Positions 52,681 to 64,000 of a DNA stretch of 64,000 nt are shown piece after piece. The translations under genes were made by a program, and so were the position numbers. The first letter of the stretch is position 1, and every line of letters begins with the position of its first letter. Location of the stretch: assembly GCA_945643635.1 (NCBI GenBank), contig CALZFC010000069.1, positions 29,670 to 93,669 of the forward strand, written 5' to 3'. This DNA is from Allodiplogaster sudhausi (lineage: Eukaryota > Nematoda > Chromadorea > Rhabditida > Diplogasteridae). The notes below the pieces were generated by a model. It searched no databases and was not told where the DNA came from. It saw only the letters and a list, made by a program, of their open reading frames with translations.

Positions 52681-55316
52681 CTATGGACTGTCCATGCAAA
52701 ATTTCACGTCGATTGAACAAAATTTTTGACGACCACGACTACGCAGCCGATGGTCATAAATTCCGAAGGTATAAATCAGCAAAAAATATTTTTATACTTG
52801 AGGACAATAACTTTATGTATTATAGGCTTGTTCTACGAAAATTTTGTAGGTGTTTACGCCAATAAGACATGTCGATTGGAACTGTTTGCTTCGATTTTGA
52901 CTACTCAGAAGATGAACACGAAATTCTGATTTAAACCAGATTATTGGCCTGGGTTTTTCTTTCATTCTTGTAGTAGGAAGCTGAAATTTTTTCCAGGTGG
53001 TTTCTAGGCCCCTATGGACTGTCCCATGCAAAATTTCGCGTCGATGAACAAAATTTTTGACGACCACGACTACGCAGAAGATGGTCATAAATTCCGAAGG
53101 CTATAATATCAGCAAAAAATATTTTTTATACTTGAGGACAATAACTTTATGTATTATAGGCTTGTTCTACGAAAAATTGTAGGTGTTTACGCCCATAAGA
53201 CATGTCGATTGGAACTGTTTGCTTCGATTTTGACTACTCAGAGATGAACACGAAATTCTGATTAACCAGATTATTGGCCTGGTTTTTTCTTCATTCTTGT
53301 AGTAGGAAGCTGAAATTTTTTCCAGGTGGTTTCTAGGCCCCTATGGACTGTCCATGCAAAATTTCACGTCGATTGAACAAAATTTTGACGACCACGACTA
53401 CGCAGCCGATGGTCATAATTCCGAAGGCTATAAATCAGCAAAAAAATATTTTTTATACTTGAGGACAATAACTTTATGTATTTAGGGCTTGTTCTATCGA
53501 AAAATTTGTAGGTGTTTACGCCCATAAGACATGTCGATTGGAAACTGTTTGCTCTCGATTTTGACTACTCAGAAGAATGAACACGAAATTCTGATTTAAC
53601 CAGATTATTGGCCTGGTTTTTTCTTCATTCTTGTAGTAGAAGCTGAAATTTTTCCAGGTGGTTTCTAGGCCCCTATGGACTGTCCATGGCAAAATTTCGC
53701 GTCGATTGAACAAAATTTTTGACGACCACGACTCGCAGAATAATGGTCATAAATTCCGAAGGCTATAAATCAGCAAAAAATATTTTATACTTGAGGACAA
53801 TAACTTTTGTATTATAGGCTTGTTTCGACGAAAAATTTGTAGGTGTTTACGCCCTAAGACATGTCGATTGGAACTGTTTGCTTCGATTTGACTACTCAGA
53901 AGATGAACACGAATTCTGATTTAAACCAGATTATTGGCCTGGTTTTTTCTTCATTCTTGTAGTAGGAAGCTGAAATTTTTCCAGGTGGTTTCTAGTCCCC
54001 TATGGACTGTCCAATCAAAATTTCACGTCGATTGAACAAAATTTTTGACGACCACGACTACGCAGCCGATGGTCATAAATTCCGAAGGGTATAAATCAGC
54101 AAAAAAAATATTTTATACTTGAGGACAATAACTTTATGTATTATAGGCTTGTTCTACGAAAAATTTGTAGGTGTTTACGCCCATAAGACATGTCGATTGG
54201 AAACTGTTTGCTTCGATTTTGACTACTCAAAGATGAACACGAAATTCTGATTTAACCGATTATTGGCCTGGTTTTTTCTCATTCTTGTAGAGGAAGCTGA
54301 AATTTTTCCCGGTGGTTTCTAGGCCCCTATGGACTGTCCATGAGCAAAATTTCGCGTCGATTGAACAAAATTTTTGACGACACGACTACGCAGAAGATGG
54401 TCATAAATTCCGAAGGCTATAATCAGCAAAAAATATTTTTATACTTGAGGACAATAACTTTATGTATTATAGGCTTGTTCTACTAAAAATTTGTAGTGTT
54501 TACGCCATAAGACATGTCGATTGGAAACTGTTTGCTTCGATTTTGGACTACTCAGAAGATGAACACGAAATTCTGATTTAACCAGATTATTGGCCTGGTT
54601 TTTTCTTCATTCTTGTAGTATGGGAAGCTGAAATTTTTCCAGGTGGTTTCTAGGCGCCCTATGGACTGTCCATGCAATTTCACGTCGATTGAACAAAATT
54701 TTTGACGGCCACGACTACGCAGCCGATGGTCATAAATTCCGAAGGGTATATCATCAAAAAAATTTTTTATACTTGAGGACAATAACTTTATGTATTATAG
54801 GCTTTGTTCTACTACGAAAAATTTGTAGGTGTTTACGCCATAAGACATGTCGATTGGAAACTGTTTGCTTCGATTTTGACTACTCAGAAGATGAACAACA
54901 CGAAATTCTGATTAACCAGATTATTGGCCTGGTTTTTTCTTCATTCTTGTAGTAGGAAGCTGAAATTTTTCCCAGGTGGTTTTCTAGGCCCCTATGGACT
55001 GTCCATGCAAAATTTCGCGGTCGATTGAACAAAATTTTTGACGACCACGACTACGCAGAAGATGGTCATAAATTCCGAAGGCTATAATCGCAAAAATATT
55101 TTTATACTTGAGGACAATAACTTTATGTATTATAGGCTTGTTCTATACGAAAATTTGTAGGTGTTTACGCCCATAAGACATGTCGATTGGAAACTGTTTG
55201 CTTCGATTTTGACTACTCAAAGATGAACACGAAATTCTGATTTAACGATTATTGGCCTGGTTTTTTTCTTATTCTTGTAGTAGGAAGCTGAAATTTTTCC
55301 AGGTGGTTTCTAGCCC
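52681..55316 (+). repeat. Alternating cagccg/cagaag units in the tail (~660-bp period)
   Basis: Units 165-172 alternate at unit bases 67-68: ccg, aag, ccg, aag, ccg, aag, ccg, aag. The fourth reads cagaataatgg, an aag form with extra bases. Units 173-174, just beyond, are both aag. The alternation suggests a dimer higher-order repeat, though eight units are few. Confidence 0.5.
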
Positions 55317-57599
55317 CTATGGACTGTCCATGCAAAATTTCGCGTCGATTGAACAAATTTTTGACGACCACGACTACGCAGAAGATGGTCATAAATTCCG
55401 AAGGGTATAAATCAGCAAAAAATATTTTTATACTTGAGGACAATAACTTTATGTATTATAGGGCTTTTGTTCTACGAAAAATTTGTAGGTGTTTACGCCC
55501 ATAAGACATGTCGATTGAAACTGTTTGCTTCGATTTTGACTACTCAGAAATGAACACGAAATTCTGATTTAACCAATTATTGGCCTGGTTTTTTCTTCAT
55601 TCTTGTAGTAGGAAGCTGAAATTTTTCCAGGTGGTTTCTAGCCCCTATGGACTGTCCATGCAAAATTTCGCGTCGATTGAACAAAATTTTTGACGACCAC
55701 GAGACTACGCAGAAGATGGTCATAAATTCCGAAGGCTATAAATCAGCAAAAAAAATATTTTTTATACTTGAGACAATAACTTTTATGTATTATAGGCTTG
55801 TTCTAAACGAAAAATTTGTAGGTGTTTACGCCCATAAGACATGTCGATTGAAACGTTTGCTTCGATTTGACTACTCAGAAGATGAACACGAAATTCTGAT
55901 TAACCAGATTATTGGCCTGGTTTTTTCTTCATTCTTGTAGTTGGAAGCTGAAATTTTCCAGGTGGTTTTCTAGCCCCTATGGACTGTCCTGCAAAATTTC
56001 ACGTCGATTGAAACAAAATTTTTGACGACCACGACTACGCAGCCGATGGTCATAAATTTCCGAAAGGTATAATCAGCAAAAAAATATTTTTATACTTGAG
56101 GACAATAACTTTATGTATTATAGGCTTGTTTCTACGAAAAATTTGTAGGTGTTTACGCCATAAGACATGTCGATTGGAAACTGTTTGCTTCGATTTTGAC
56201 TACTCAGAAGATGAACACGAAATTCTGATTTAACCAGATTATTGGCCCTGGTTTTTCTTCATTCTTGTAGTAGGAAGCTGAAATTTTTCCAGGTGGTTTC
56301 TAGGCCCTATGGACTGTCCCATGCAAAATTTCGCGTCGATTGAACAAAATTTTTGACGACCACGACTACGCAGAAGATGGTCATAAATTCCGAAGGCTAT
56401 AATCAGCAAAAAATATTTTTATACTTGAGGACAATAACTTTATGTATTATAGGCTTGTTCTACGAAAAATTTGTAGGTGTTTACGCCCATAGACATGTCG
56501 ATTGGAAACTGTTTGCTTCGATTTTGACTACTCAGAAGATGAACACGAAATTCTGATTTAACCCAGATTATTGGCCTGGTTTTTTCTTCATTCTTGTAGT
56601 AGGAAGCTGAAATTTTTCCAGGTGGTTTCTAGGCCCTATGGACTGTCCATGCAAATTTCACGTCGATTGAACAAAATTTTTGACGACCACGACTACGCAG
56701 AAGATGGTCATAAATTCCGAAGGCTATAAATCAGCAAAAAAATATTTTTTATACTTGAGGACAATAACTTTATGTATTATAGGCTTGTTCTAGAAAAATT
56801 TGTAGGTGTTTACGCCATAAGACATGTCGATTGGAACTGTTTGCTTCGATTTTGACTACTCAGAAGATGAACACGAATTCTGATTAAACCAGATTATTGG
56901 CCTGGTTTTTTCTTCATTCTTGTAGTTGGATGCTGAATTTTTCCCGGTGGTTTCTAGGCCCCTATGCTACTGTCCATGCAAAATTTCACGTCGATTGAAC
57001 AAAATTTTTGACGACCACGACTACGCAGCCGATGGTCATAAATTCCGAAGGGTATAAATCAGCAAAAAAATATTTTTATACTTGAGGACAATAACTTTAT
57101 GTATTATAGGGCTTGTTCTTACGAAAATTTGTAGGTGTTTACGCCCATAAGACATGTCGATTGGAAACTGTTTGCTTCGATTTTGACTACTCAGAAGATG
57201 AACACCACGAATTCTGATTTAACCAGATTATTGGCCTGGTTTTTTCTTCATTCTTGTAGTAGAAGCTGAAATTTTTCCAGGTGGTTTCTAGGCCCCTATG
57301 GACTGTCCATGCAAAATTTCACGTCGATTGAACAAAATTTTTGACGACCACGACTACGCAGAAGATGGTCATAATTCCGAAGGCTATAAATCAGCAAAAA
57401 AAATATTTTTATACTTGAGGACAATACTTTATGTATTATAGGCTTGTTCTACGAAAATTTGTGGTGTTACGCCCATAAGACATGTCGATTGAAACTGTTT
57501 TTGCTTCGATTTTGACTACTCAGAAGATGAACACGAATTCTGATTTAACCAGATTATGGCCTGGTTTTTCTTCACATTCTTGTAGTAGGAAGCTGAAAT

Positions 57600-57635
57600 T
57601 TTTCCAGTGGTTTCTAGTTTTCTAGGCCGCCTATG
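57600..57635 (+). repeat. Local duplication at a unit end (unit 179)
   Basis: 'tttctag' is followed at once by 'ttttctagg', so the end of the unit is partly duplicated before the next 'ctatgg'. One of the few tail lesions larger than a single base. Confidence 0.6.
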
Positions 57636-60600
57636 GACTGTCCATGCAAAATTTCACGTCGATTGAACAAAATTTTTGACGACCACGACTACGCAGCCGA
57701 TGGTCAAATTCCGAAGGCTATAAATCAGCAAAAAAAATATTTTTATACTTGATGACATAACTTTATTTATTATTATAGGCTTGTTCTACTACTAAAAATT
57801 TGTAGGTGTTTTTACGCCCATAAGACATGTCGATTGGAAACTGTTTGCTTCGATTTTGACTACTCAGAAGATGAACACGAAATTCTGATTTAACCAGATT
57901 ATTGGCCTGTTTTTTCTTCATTCTTGTAGTAGGAAGCTGAAATTTTTCCAGGTGGTTTCTAGGCCCCTATGGACTGTCCATGCAAAATTTCGCGTCGATT
58001 GAACAAAATTTTTGACGACCACGACTACGCAGGGGAAGATGGTCATAAATTCCGAAGGCTATAAATTCAGCAAAAAAATATTTTTGATACTTGAGGACAA
58101 TAACTTTATGTATTATAGGCTTGTCTAAATTCTACGAAAAATTTGTAGGTGTTTACGCCCATAAGACATGTCGATTGGAAACTGTTTGCTTCGATTTTGA
58201 CTACTCAGAAGATGAACACGAAATTCTGATTTAACCAGATTATTGGCCTGGTTTTTTCTTCATTCTTGTAGTAGGAAGCTGAAATTTTTCCAGGTGTTTT
58301 CTAGGCCCCTATGGACTGTCCATGCAAAATTTCACGTCGATTGAACAAAATTTTTGACGACCACGACTACGCAAAGATGGTCATAAATTCCAAGGCTATA
58401 AATCAGCAAAAAAATATTTTTATACTTGAGGACATAACTTTATGTATTATAGGCTTGTTCTACGAAAAATTTGTAGGTGTTTACGCCCATAAGACATGTC
58501 GATTGGAACTGTTTGCTTCGATTTGACTACTCAGAAGATGAACACGAAATTCTGATTAAACCGATTATTGGCCTGGTTTTTTCTTCATTCTTGTAGTAGG
58601 AAGCTGAAATTTTTTCCAGGTGGTTTCTAGGCCCCTATGGACTGTCCATGCAAAATTTCACGTCGATTGAACAAAATTTTTGACGACCACGACTACGCAG
58701 CCGATGGTCATAAATTCCGAAGGGTATAAATCAGCAAAAAAATATTTTATAACTTGAGGACAATACTTTATGTATTATATGGCTTGTTCTACGAAAAATT
58801 TGTAGTGTTTACGCCCATAAGACATGTCGATTGGAACTGTTTGCTTCGATTTTGACTACTCAGAGAAGAACAACCGAAATTCTGATTTAACCAGATTATT
58901 GGCCTGGTTTTTTCTTCGATTTCTTGTAGTTGGAAGCTGAAATTTTTCCAGGTGGTTTCTAGGCCCCTATGGACTGTCCATGCAAAAATTTCACGTCGAT
59001 TGAACCAAATTTTTGACGACCACGACTACGCAGCACGATGGTCATAAATTCCGAAGGGTATAAATCAGCAAAAAAATATTTTTATACTTGAGGACAATAA
59101 CTTTATGTATTATAAGGCTTGTTCTACGAAAAATTTGTGGTGTTTACGCCCATAAGACATGTCGATTGGAAACTGTTTGCTTCGTTTGAACTACTCGAAG
59201 ATGAACACGAATTCTGATTTAAACAGATTATTGGCCTGGTTTTTTCTTCATTCTTGTAGTTGGAAGCTGAAATTTTTCCAGGTGGTTTCTAGGCCCCTAT
59301 GGACTGTCCATGCAAATTTCACGTCGATTGAACAAAATTTTTGACGACCACGACTACGCAGCCGATGGTCATAAAATTCCGAAGGTATAAATCAGCAAAA
59401 AAATATTTTTATACTTGAGGACAATAACTTTTGTATTATAGGCTTGTTCTACGAAAATTTGTAGGTGTTTACGCCCATAAGACATGTCGATTGGAACTGT
59501 TTGCTTCGATTTTGACTACTCAGAAGATGAACACGAAATTCTGATTTAACCAATTTATTGGCCTGGTTTTTTCTTCATTCTTGTAGTGGAAGCTGACATT
59601 TTCCAGGTGGTTTCTAGGCCCCTATGGACTGTCCCTGCAAATTTCACGTCGATTGAACAAAATTTTTGACGACCACGACTACGCAGAAGTGGTCATAAAT
59701 TCCGAAGGCTATAAATCGCAAAAAAATATTTTTTATACTTGAGGACAATAACTTTATGTATTATAGGCTTGTTCTAGCGAAAATTTGTAGGTGTTTACGC
59801 CCATAAGACATGTCGATTGGAACTGTTTGCTTCGATTTTGACTACTCAGAAGATGACACGAAAATTCTGATTTAACCAGATTATTGGCCTGGTTTTCCTT
59901 CATTCTTGTAGTAGGAAGCTGAAATTTTTCCATGTGGTTTCTAGGCCCCTATGGACTGTCCATGCAAATTTCGCGTCGATTGAACAAAATTTTTGACGAC
60001 CACCGACTACGCAGAAGATGGTCATAAATTCCGAAGGCTATAAATCAGCAAAAAAATATTTTTATACTTGAGGACAATAACTTTATGTATTATAGGCTTG
60101 TTCTACGTAAAATTTGTAGGTGTTTACGCATAATAAAACATGTCGATGGAAACTGTTTGCTTCGATTTTGACTACTCAGAAGATGAACACGAATTCTGAT
60201 TAAACCAGATTATTGGCCTGGTTTTTTTCTTCATTCTTGTAGTTGGAAGCTGAAATTTTTCCAGGTGGTTTCTAGGCCCTATGGACTGTCCATGCAAATT
60301 TCACGTCGATTGAACAAAATTTTTGACGACCACGCACTACGCAGCCGATGGTCATAAATTCCGAAGGGTTAATCAGCAAAAAAATATTTTTATACTTGAG
60401 GACTAACTTTATGTATTATAGGCTTGTTCTACGAAAAATTTGTAGGTGTTTTACGCCCATAAGACATGTCGATTGAAACTGTTTGCTTCGATTTTGACTA
60501 CTCAGAAGATGAACACGAAATTCTGATTTAACCAGATTATTGGCCTGGTTTTTTCTTCATTCTTGTAGTAGGAAGCTGAAATTTTTCCAGGTGGTTTCTA

Positions 60601-60933
60601 GGCCCCTATGGACTGTCCATGCAAAATTTCACGTCGATTGAACAAATTTTTGACGACCACGACTACGCAGCCGATGGTCATAAATTCCGAAGGTATAAAT
60701 CAGGCAAAAAAATATTTTTATACTTGAGGACAATAACTTTATGTATTATAGGCTTGTTCTAACGAAAATTTGTAGTGTTTACGCCCATAAGACATGTCGA
60801 ATTGGAACTGTTTTGCTTCGATTTTGACTACTCAGAAGATGAACACGAAATTCTGATTTAACCAGATTATTGGCCTGGTTTTTTCTTCATTCTTGTATTA
60901 GGAAGCTGAAATTTTTCCAGTGGTTTCTAGCCC

Positions 60934-63900
60934 CTATGGACTGTCCATGCAAAATTTCACGTCGATTGAACAAAATTTTTGACGACCACGACTACGCAGC
61001 CGATGGTCATAAATTCCGAAGGTAATAAATCAGCAAAAAATATTTTTATACTTGAGGACAATAACTTTATGTATTATAGGCTTGTTCTACGAAAAATTTG
61101 TAGGTGTTTAACGCCCATAAGACATGTCGATTGGAAACTGTTTGCTTCGTTTTGACTACTCAGAAGATGAACACGAATTCTGATTTAACCAGATTATTGG
61201 CCTGGTTTTTTCTTCATTCTTGTAGTAGGAACTGAAATTTTTCCAGGTGGTTTCTAGGCCCCTATGGACTGTCCATAGCAAAATTTTCACGTCGATTGAA
61301 CAAAATTTTGACGACCACGACTACGCAGAAGATGGTCATAAATTCCGAAGCTATAAATCAGCAAAAAATATTTTTATACTTGAGGACAATAACTTTATGT
61401 AATTATAGGCTTGTTTCCTACGAAAATTTGTAGGTGTTTTACGCCCATAAGACATGTCGATTGGAAACTGTTTGCTTCGATTTTGACTACTCAGAAGATG
61501 AACACACGAAATTCTGATTTAACCAGATTATTGCCTGGTTTTTTCTTTCATTCTTGTATTAGGAAGCTGAAATTTTTTCCAGGTGGTTTCTAGCCCCTAT
61601 GGACTGTCCATGCAAAATTTCACGTCGATTGAACAAAATTTTTGACGACCACGACTACGCAGAAGATGGTCATAAATTCCGAAGGCTATAAATCAGCAAA
61701 AAAATATTTTTATACTTGAGGACAATAACTTTATGTATTATAGGCTTGTTCTAACGAAAAATTTGTAGGTGTTTACGCCCATAAGACATGTCGATGGAAA
61801 CTGTTTGCTTCGATTTTGACTATCAGAAGATGAACACGAATTCTGATTTAACCAGATTATTGCCTGGTTTTTTCTTCATTCTTGTAGTGGAAGCTGAAAT
61901 TTTTTCCAGTGGTTTTCTAGGCCCCTATGGACTGTCCCTGGCAAAATTTCACGTCGATTGAACAAATTTTTGACGACCCACGACTACGCAGGCCGATGGT
62001 CCATATAATTCCGAGGCTATAAATCAGCAAAAAAATATTTTTATACTTGAGGACAATAACTTTATGTATTATAGGCTTGTTCTACGAAAAATTTGTAGGT
62101 GTTTACGCCCATAAGACATGTCCGATTGGAACTGTTTTTGCTTCGATTTTGACTACTCAAATGAACAACGAAATTCTGATTTAAAACCAGATTATTGGCC
62201 GGGTTTTTTCTTCATTCTTGTAGTAGGAAGCTGAATTTTCCAGGTGGTTTTCTAGGCCCCTATGGACTGTCCTGCAAAAATTTCGCGTCGATTGAACAAA
62301 ATTTTTTGAGGACGACCACGACTACGCAGAAAGATGGTCATAAAATTCCGAAGGCTATAAATCAGCAAAAAAAATATTTTTATACTTGAGGACAATAACT
62401 TTATGTATTATAGGCTTGTTCTACCGAAAAATTTGTAGTGTTTACGCCCATAAGACATGTCGATTGAAACTGTTTGCTTCGATTTTGACTACTCAGAAGA
62501 TGAACACGAATTCTGATTTAACCCAGATTATTGGCCTGTTTTTTTCTTCATTCTTGTAGTAGGAAGCTGAAATTTTTCCAGTGGTTTCTAGGCCCCTATG
62601 GACTGTCCATAGCAAAATTTCACGTCGATTGAACAAAATTTTTGACGACCACGACTACGCAGAAGATGGTCATAAATTTCCGAATGGTATAAATCAGCAA
62701 AAAAATATTTTTATACTTGAGGCAATAACTTTTATGTATTTATAGGCTTGTTCTACACGAAAAATTTGTAGGTGTTACGCCATAAGACATGTCGGATGGA
62801 AACTGTTTTGCTTCGATTTTGACTACTCAGAAGATGAACACGAAATTCTGATTAACCAGATTATTGGCCTGGTTTTTTTCTTCATTCTTGTAGTAGGAAG
62901 CTGAAATTTTTTCCAGGTGGTTTCTAGGCCCTATGGACTGTCCCATAGGGCAAAATTTCACGTCGTTGAACAAAATTTTTGACGACCACGACTACGCAGC
63001 CGATGGTCATAAATTCCGAAGGTATAAATCAGCAAAAAAATATTTTTATACTTGAGGACAATAACTTTATGTATTAGGCTTGTTCTACGAAAAATTTGTA
63101 GGTGTTTACGCCCATAAGACATGTCCGATTGAAACTGTTTGCTTCGATTTTGACTATCTCCAGAAGACTACTCAAAGAGAACACAAATCTGATTTAACCA
63201 GATTATTGGGCCTGGTTTTTTCTTCATTCTTGTAGTAGGAAGCTGAAATTTTTCCAGGTGGTTTCTAGGCCCCTATGGACTGTCCATGCAAAATTTCACG
63301 TCGATTGAACAAAATTTTTTGACGACCACGACTACGCAGAAGATGGTCATAAATTCCGAAGGCTATAAATCAGCAAAAAATATTTTTATACTTGAGGACA
63401 ATAACTTTATGTATTATTAGGCTTGTTCTACGAAAAATTTGTAGGTGTTTACGCCATAAAGACATGTCGATTGAAACTGTTTGCTTCGATTTTGACTACT
63501 TAGAAGATGAACACGAATTCTGATTTAAACCAGATTATTGGCCTGGTTTTTTCTTCATTCTTGTAGTAGGAAGCTGAAATTTTTCAGGTGGTTTTCTAGG
63601 CCCCTATGGACTGTCCATGCAAAATTTCACGTCGATTGAACAAAATTTTTGACGACCACGACTACGCAGAAGATGGTCATAAATTCCGAAGGCTATAAAT
63701 CATCAAAAAAATATTTTTATACTTTAGGACAATAACTTTATGTATTATAGCTTGTTCTACGAAACTTTGTAGGTGTTTACGCCCTATAAGACATGTCGAT
63801 TGGAAACTGTTTGCTTCGATTTTGACTACTCAGAAGATGAACACTAAATTCTGATTTAAACCCGATTATTGGCCTGGTTTTTTCTTCATTCTTGTAGTAG

Positions 63901-63934
63901 GAAGCTGAAATTTTTCCAGGTGGTTTCTAGGCCC
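60934..63934 (+). repeat. ccg-aag-aag trimers in the tail (~1 kb period)
   Basis: Units 190-198 read ccg-aag-aag three times in a row, starting at 60,934, 61,925 and 62,931. The same triplet occurs at 55,977, 57,631 and 59,297 with other ccg units between. Suggests a trimer higher-order repeat of about 990 bp. Confidence 0.5.
63152..63191 (+). repeat. Scrambled segment in the tail (unit 196)
   Basis: Where other units read 'gactactcagaagatgaac', this copy has 'gactatctccagaag', then 'actactcaaag', then 'agaacacaaat': a partial duplication with several base losses. Compatible with a basecalling or stitching fault as well as with mutation. Confidence 0.55.
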
Positions 63935-64000
63935 CTATGGACTGTCCATGCAAAATTTCACGTCGATTGAACAAAATTTTTGACGACCACGACTACGCAG
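63935..64000 (+). repeat. Partial unit at the right edge (66 bp)
   Basis: Begins 'ctatggactg' and stops after 'cgactacgcag', just before the ccg/aag site, so its subtype cannot be read. All 66 bases match the consensus. It shows that the array continues beyond the window. Confidence 0.95.

Larger units (their letters stand above)
51374..63934 (+). repeat. Zone E: noisy tail, units 161-198
   Basis: Thirty-eight units averaging about 330.6 bp. Approximate starts include 51,374; 52,027; 52,681; 53,341; 54,000; 54,659; 55,317; 56,307; 57,296; 58,309; 59,297; 60,279; 61,262; 62,260; 63,273; 63,604. Each unit differs from the consensus at several places, mostly by gain or loss of one base, often in or beside short homopolymers. 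No Sh or clear Lg is present; the variable window is mostly Lw-like. Recurrent substitutions are also present (cagaag for cagccg, cgcg for cacg, loss of C in ggctata). The indels resemble raw long-read errors; the recurrent substitutions look real. Confidence 0.9.
1..64000 (+). repeat. Satellite DNA array, ~331-bp unit, 198 full copies plus a partial
   Basis: The phrase 'ctatggactgtccatgc' recurs about every 331 or 292 bases from base 1 to base 63,935, always on the + strand, with no unique sequence between copies. I phased every copy: 160 units fill 1-51,373 and 38 fill 51,374-63,934, with a 66-base partial at the right edge. The unit is A+T-rich (36.9% G+C) and stop codons interrupt all frames in the clean part. 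Such uninterrupted arrays are typical of eukaryotic heterochromatin (established for satellites generally). I do not recognise the family. No tRNA, rRNA, transposase, telomeric repeat or gene was found. Both array ends lie outside the window. Confidence 0.99.

Noticed and set aside
51420..62389. Open reading frames of 60-97 codons on both strands in the tail
   Set aside because: They arise where indels join frames of the satellite unit; the same peptide fragments recur in shifted frames from copy to copy, and no frame this long exists in the clean 51 kb. No domain or codon bias supports coding.
1..64000. CRISPR array
   Set aside because: Whole 292-331-bp units repeat with no unique spacers between short repeats.
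1..64000. Tandem gene cluster such as 5S rRNA, snRNA or histone repeats
   Set aside because: No recognisable 5S internal control region, tRNA-like A or B box, or histone-like protein appears in the unit on either strand.
1..64000. CENP-B box
   Set aside because: No match to NTTCGNNNNANNCGGGN; the closest start, ttcgatttt, fails at the fixed A and the CGGG.
1..64000. Transposon or terminal inverted repeats delimiting the unit
   Set aside because: Units abut without target-site duplications, and no inverted ends or transposase were seen; the 13-bp dyad is internal to the array phase.
51374..64000. Natural decay at the edge of the satellite array
   Set aside because: Not excluded, but the lesions are mostly single-base indels with an abrupt onset, which fits unpolished reads better; only the recurrent linked substitutions are treated as biological.

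Overview
The whole 64,000-base window is one head-to-tail satellite DNA array. I see no gene, no RNA gene, no mobile element and no unique sequence. The unit is about 331 bp, all copies lie in the same orientation, and I could phase it from end to end: 198 complete copies plus a 66-base partial copy at the right edge. The array runs off both ends of the window. The unit is 36.9% G+C by hand count (59 C, 63 G in 331) and has 12 CpG, against about 11 expected, so CpG is not depleted. That suggests a eukaryotic heterochromatic or pericentromeric array, perhaps from an invertebrate with little CpG methylation. I cannot name the species or the satellite family.

I number each unit from the c of 'ctatggactg'. 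Four unit types make up nearly all of the first 51,373 bases. Lw (331 bp) reads aaaaatttg around unit base 166. Lg (331 bp) has T to G at base 166. Lt (330 bp) lacks one T there. Sh (292 bp) lacks bases 180-218 (39 bp). In 160 consecutive units I count 36 Sh, 27 Lg, 36 Lt, 51 Lw and 10 rare length variants; the lengths sum exactly to 51,373. Apart from one substitution in unit 160, every difference I found lies between unit bases 160 and 221; the other roughly 270 bp look identical in all copies.

Layout: 1-10,638 is mixed and contains a duplicated seven-unit block. 10,639-26,945 is rich in Sh and organised into dimer, trimer and tetramer higher-order repeats. 26,946-42,450 is dominated by triplets of Lw interrupted by one-off truncated units. 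42,451-51,373 holds only Lw and Lt. 51,374-64,000 (38 units plus the partial) has the same monomer but every unit is peppered with mostly single-base indels, which looks like unpolished long-read sequence. That tail nevertheless carries recurrent, mutually linked substitutions that are absent from the clean part.

The monomer is itself an old dimer: two halves of 165 and 166 bp share an identical octamer and several similar blocks at nearly constant offset. Each unit also carries a perfect 13-bp dyad, several A/T-tracts and a TATA-box-like heptamer. Whether any of these does something (binding site, curvature, transcription) is inference. The most useful question is whether the near-perfect identity of the left 51 kb is biological homogenisation or an effect of consensus polishing; the noisy tail and the linked tail variants bear directly on it.
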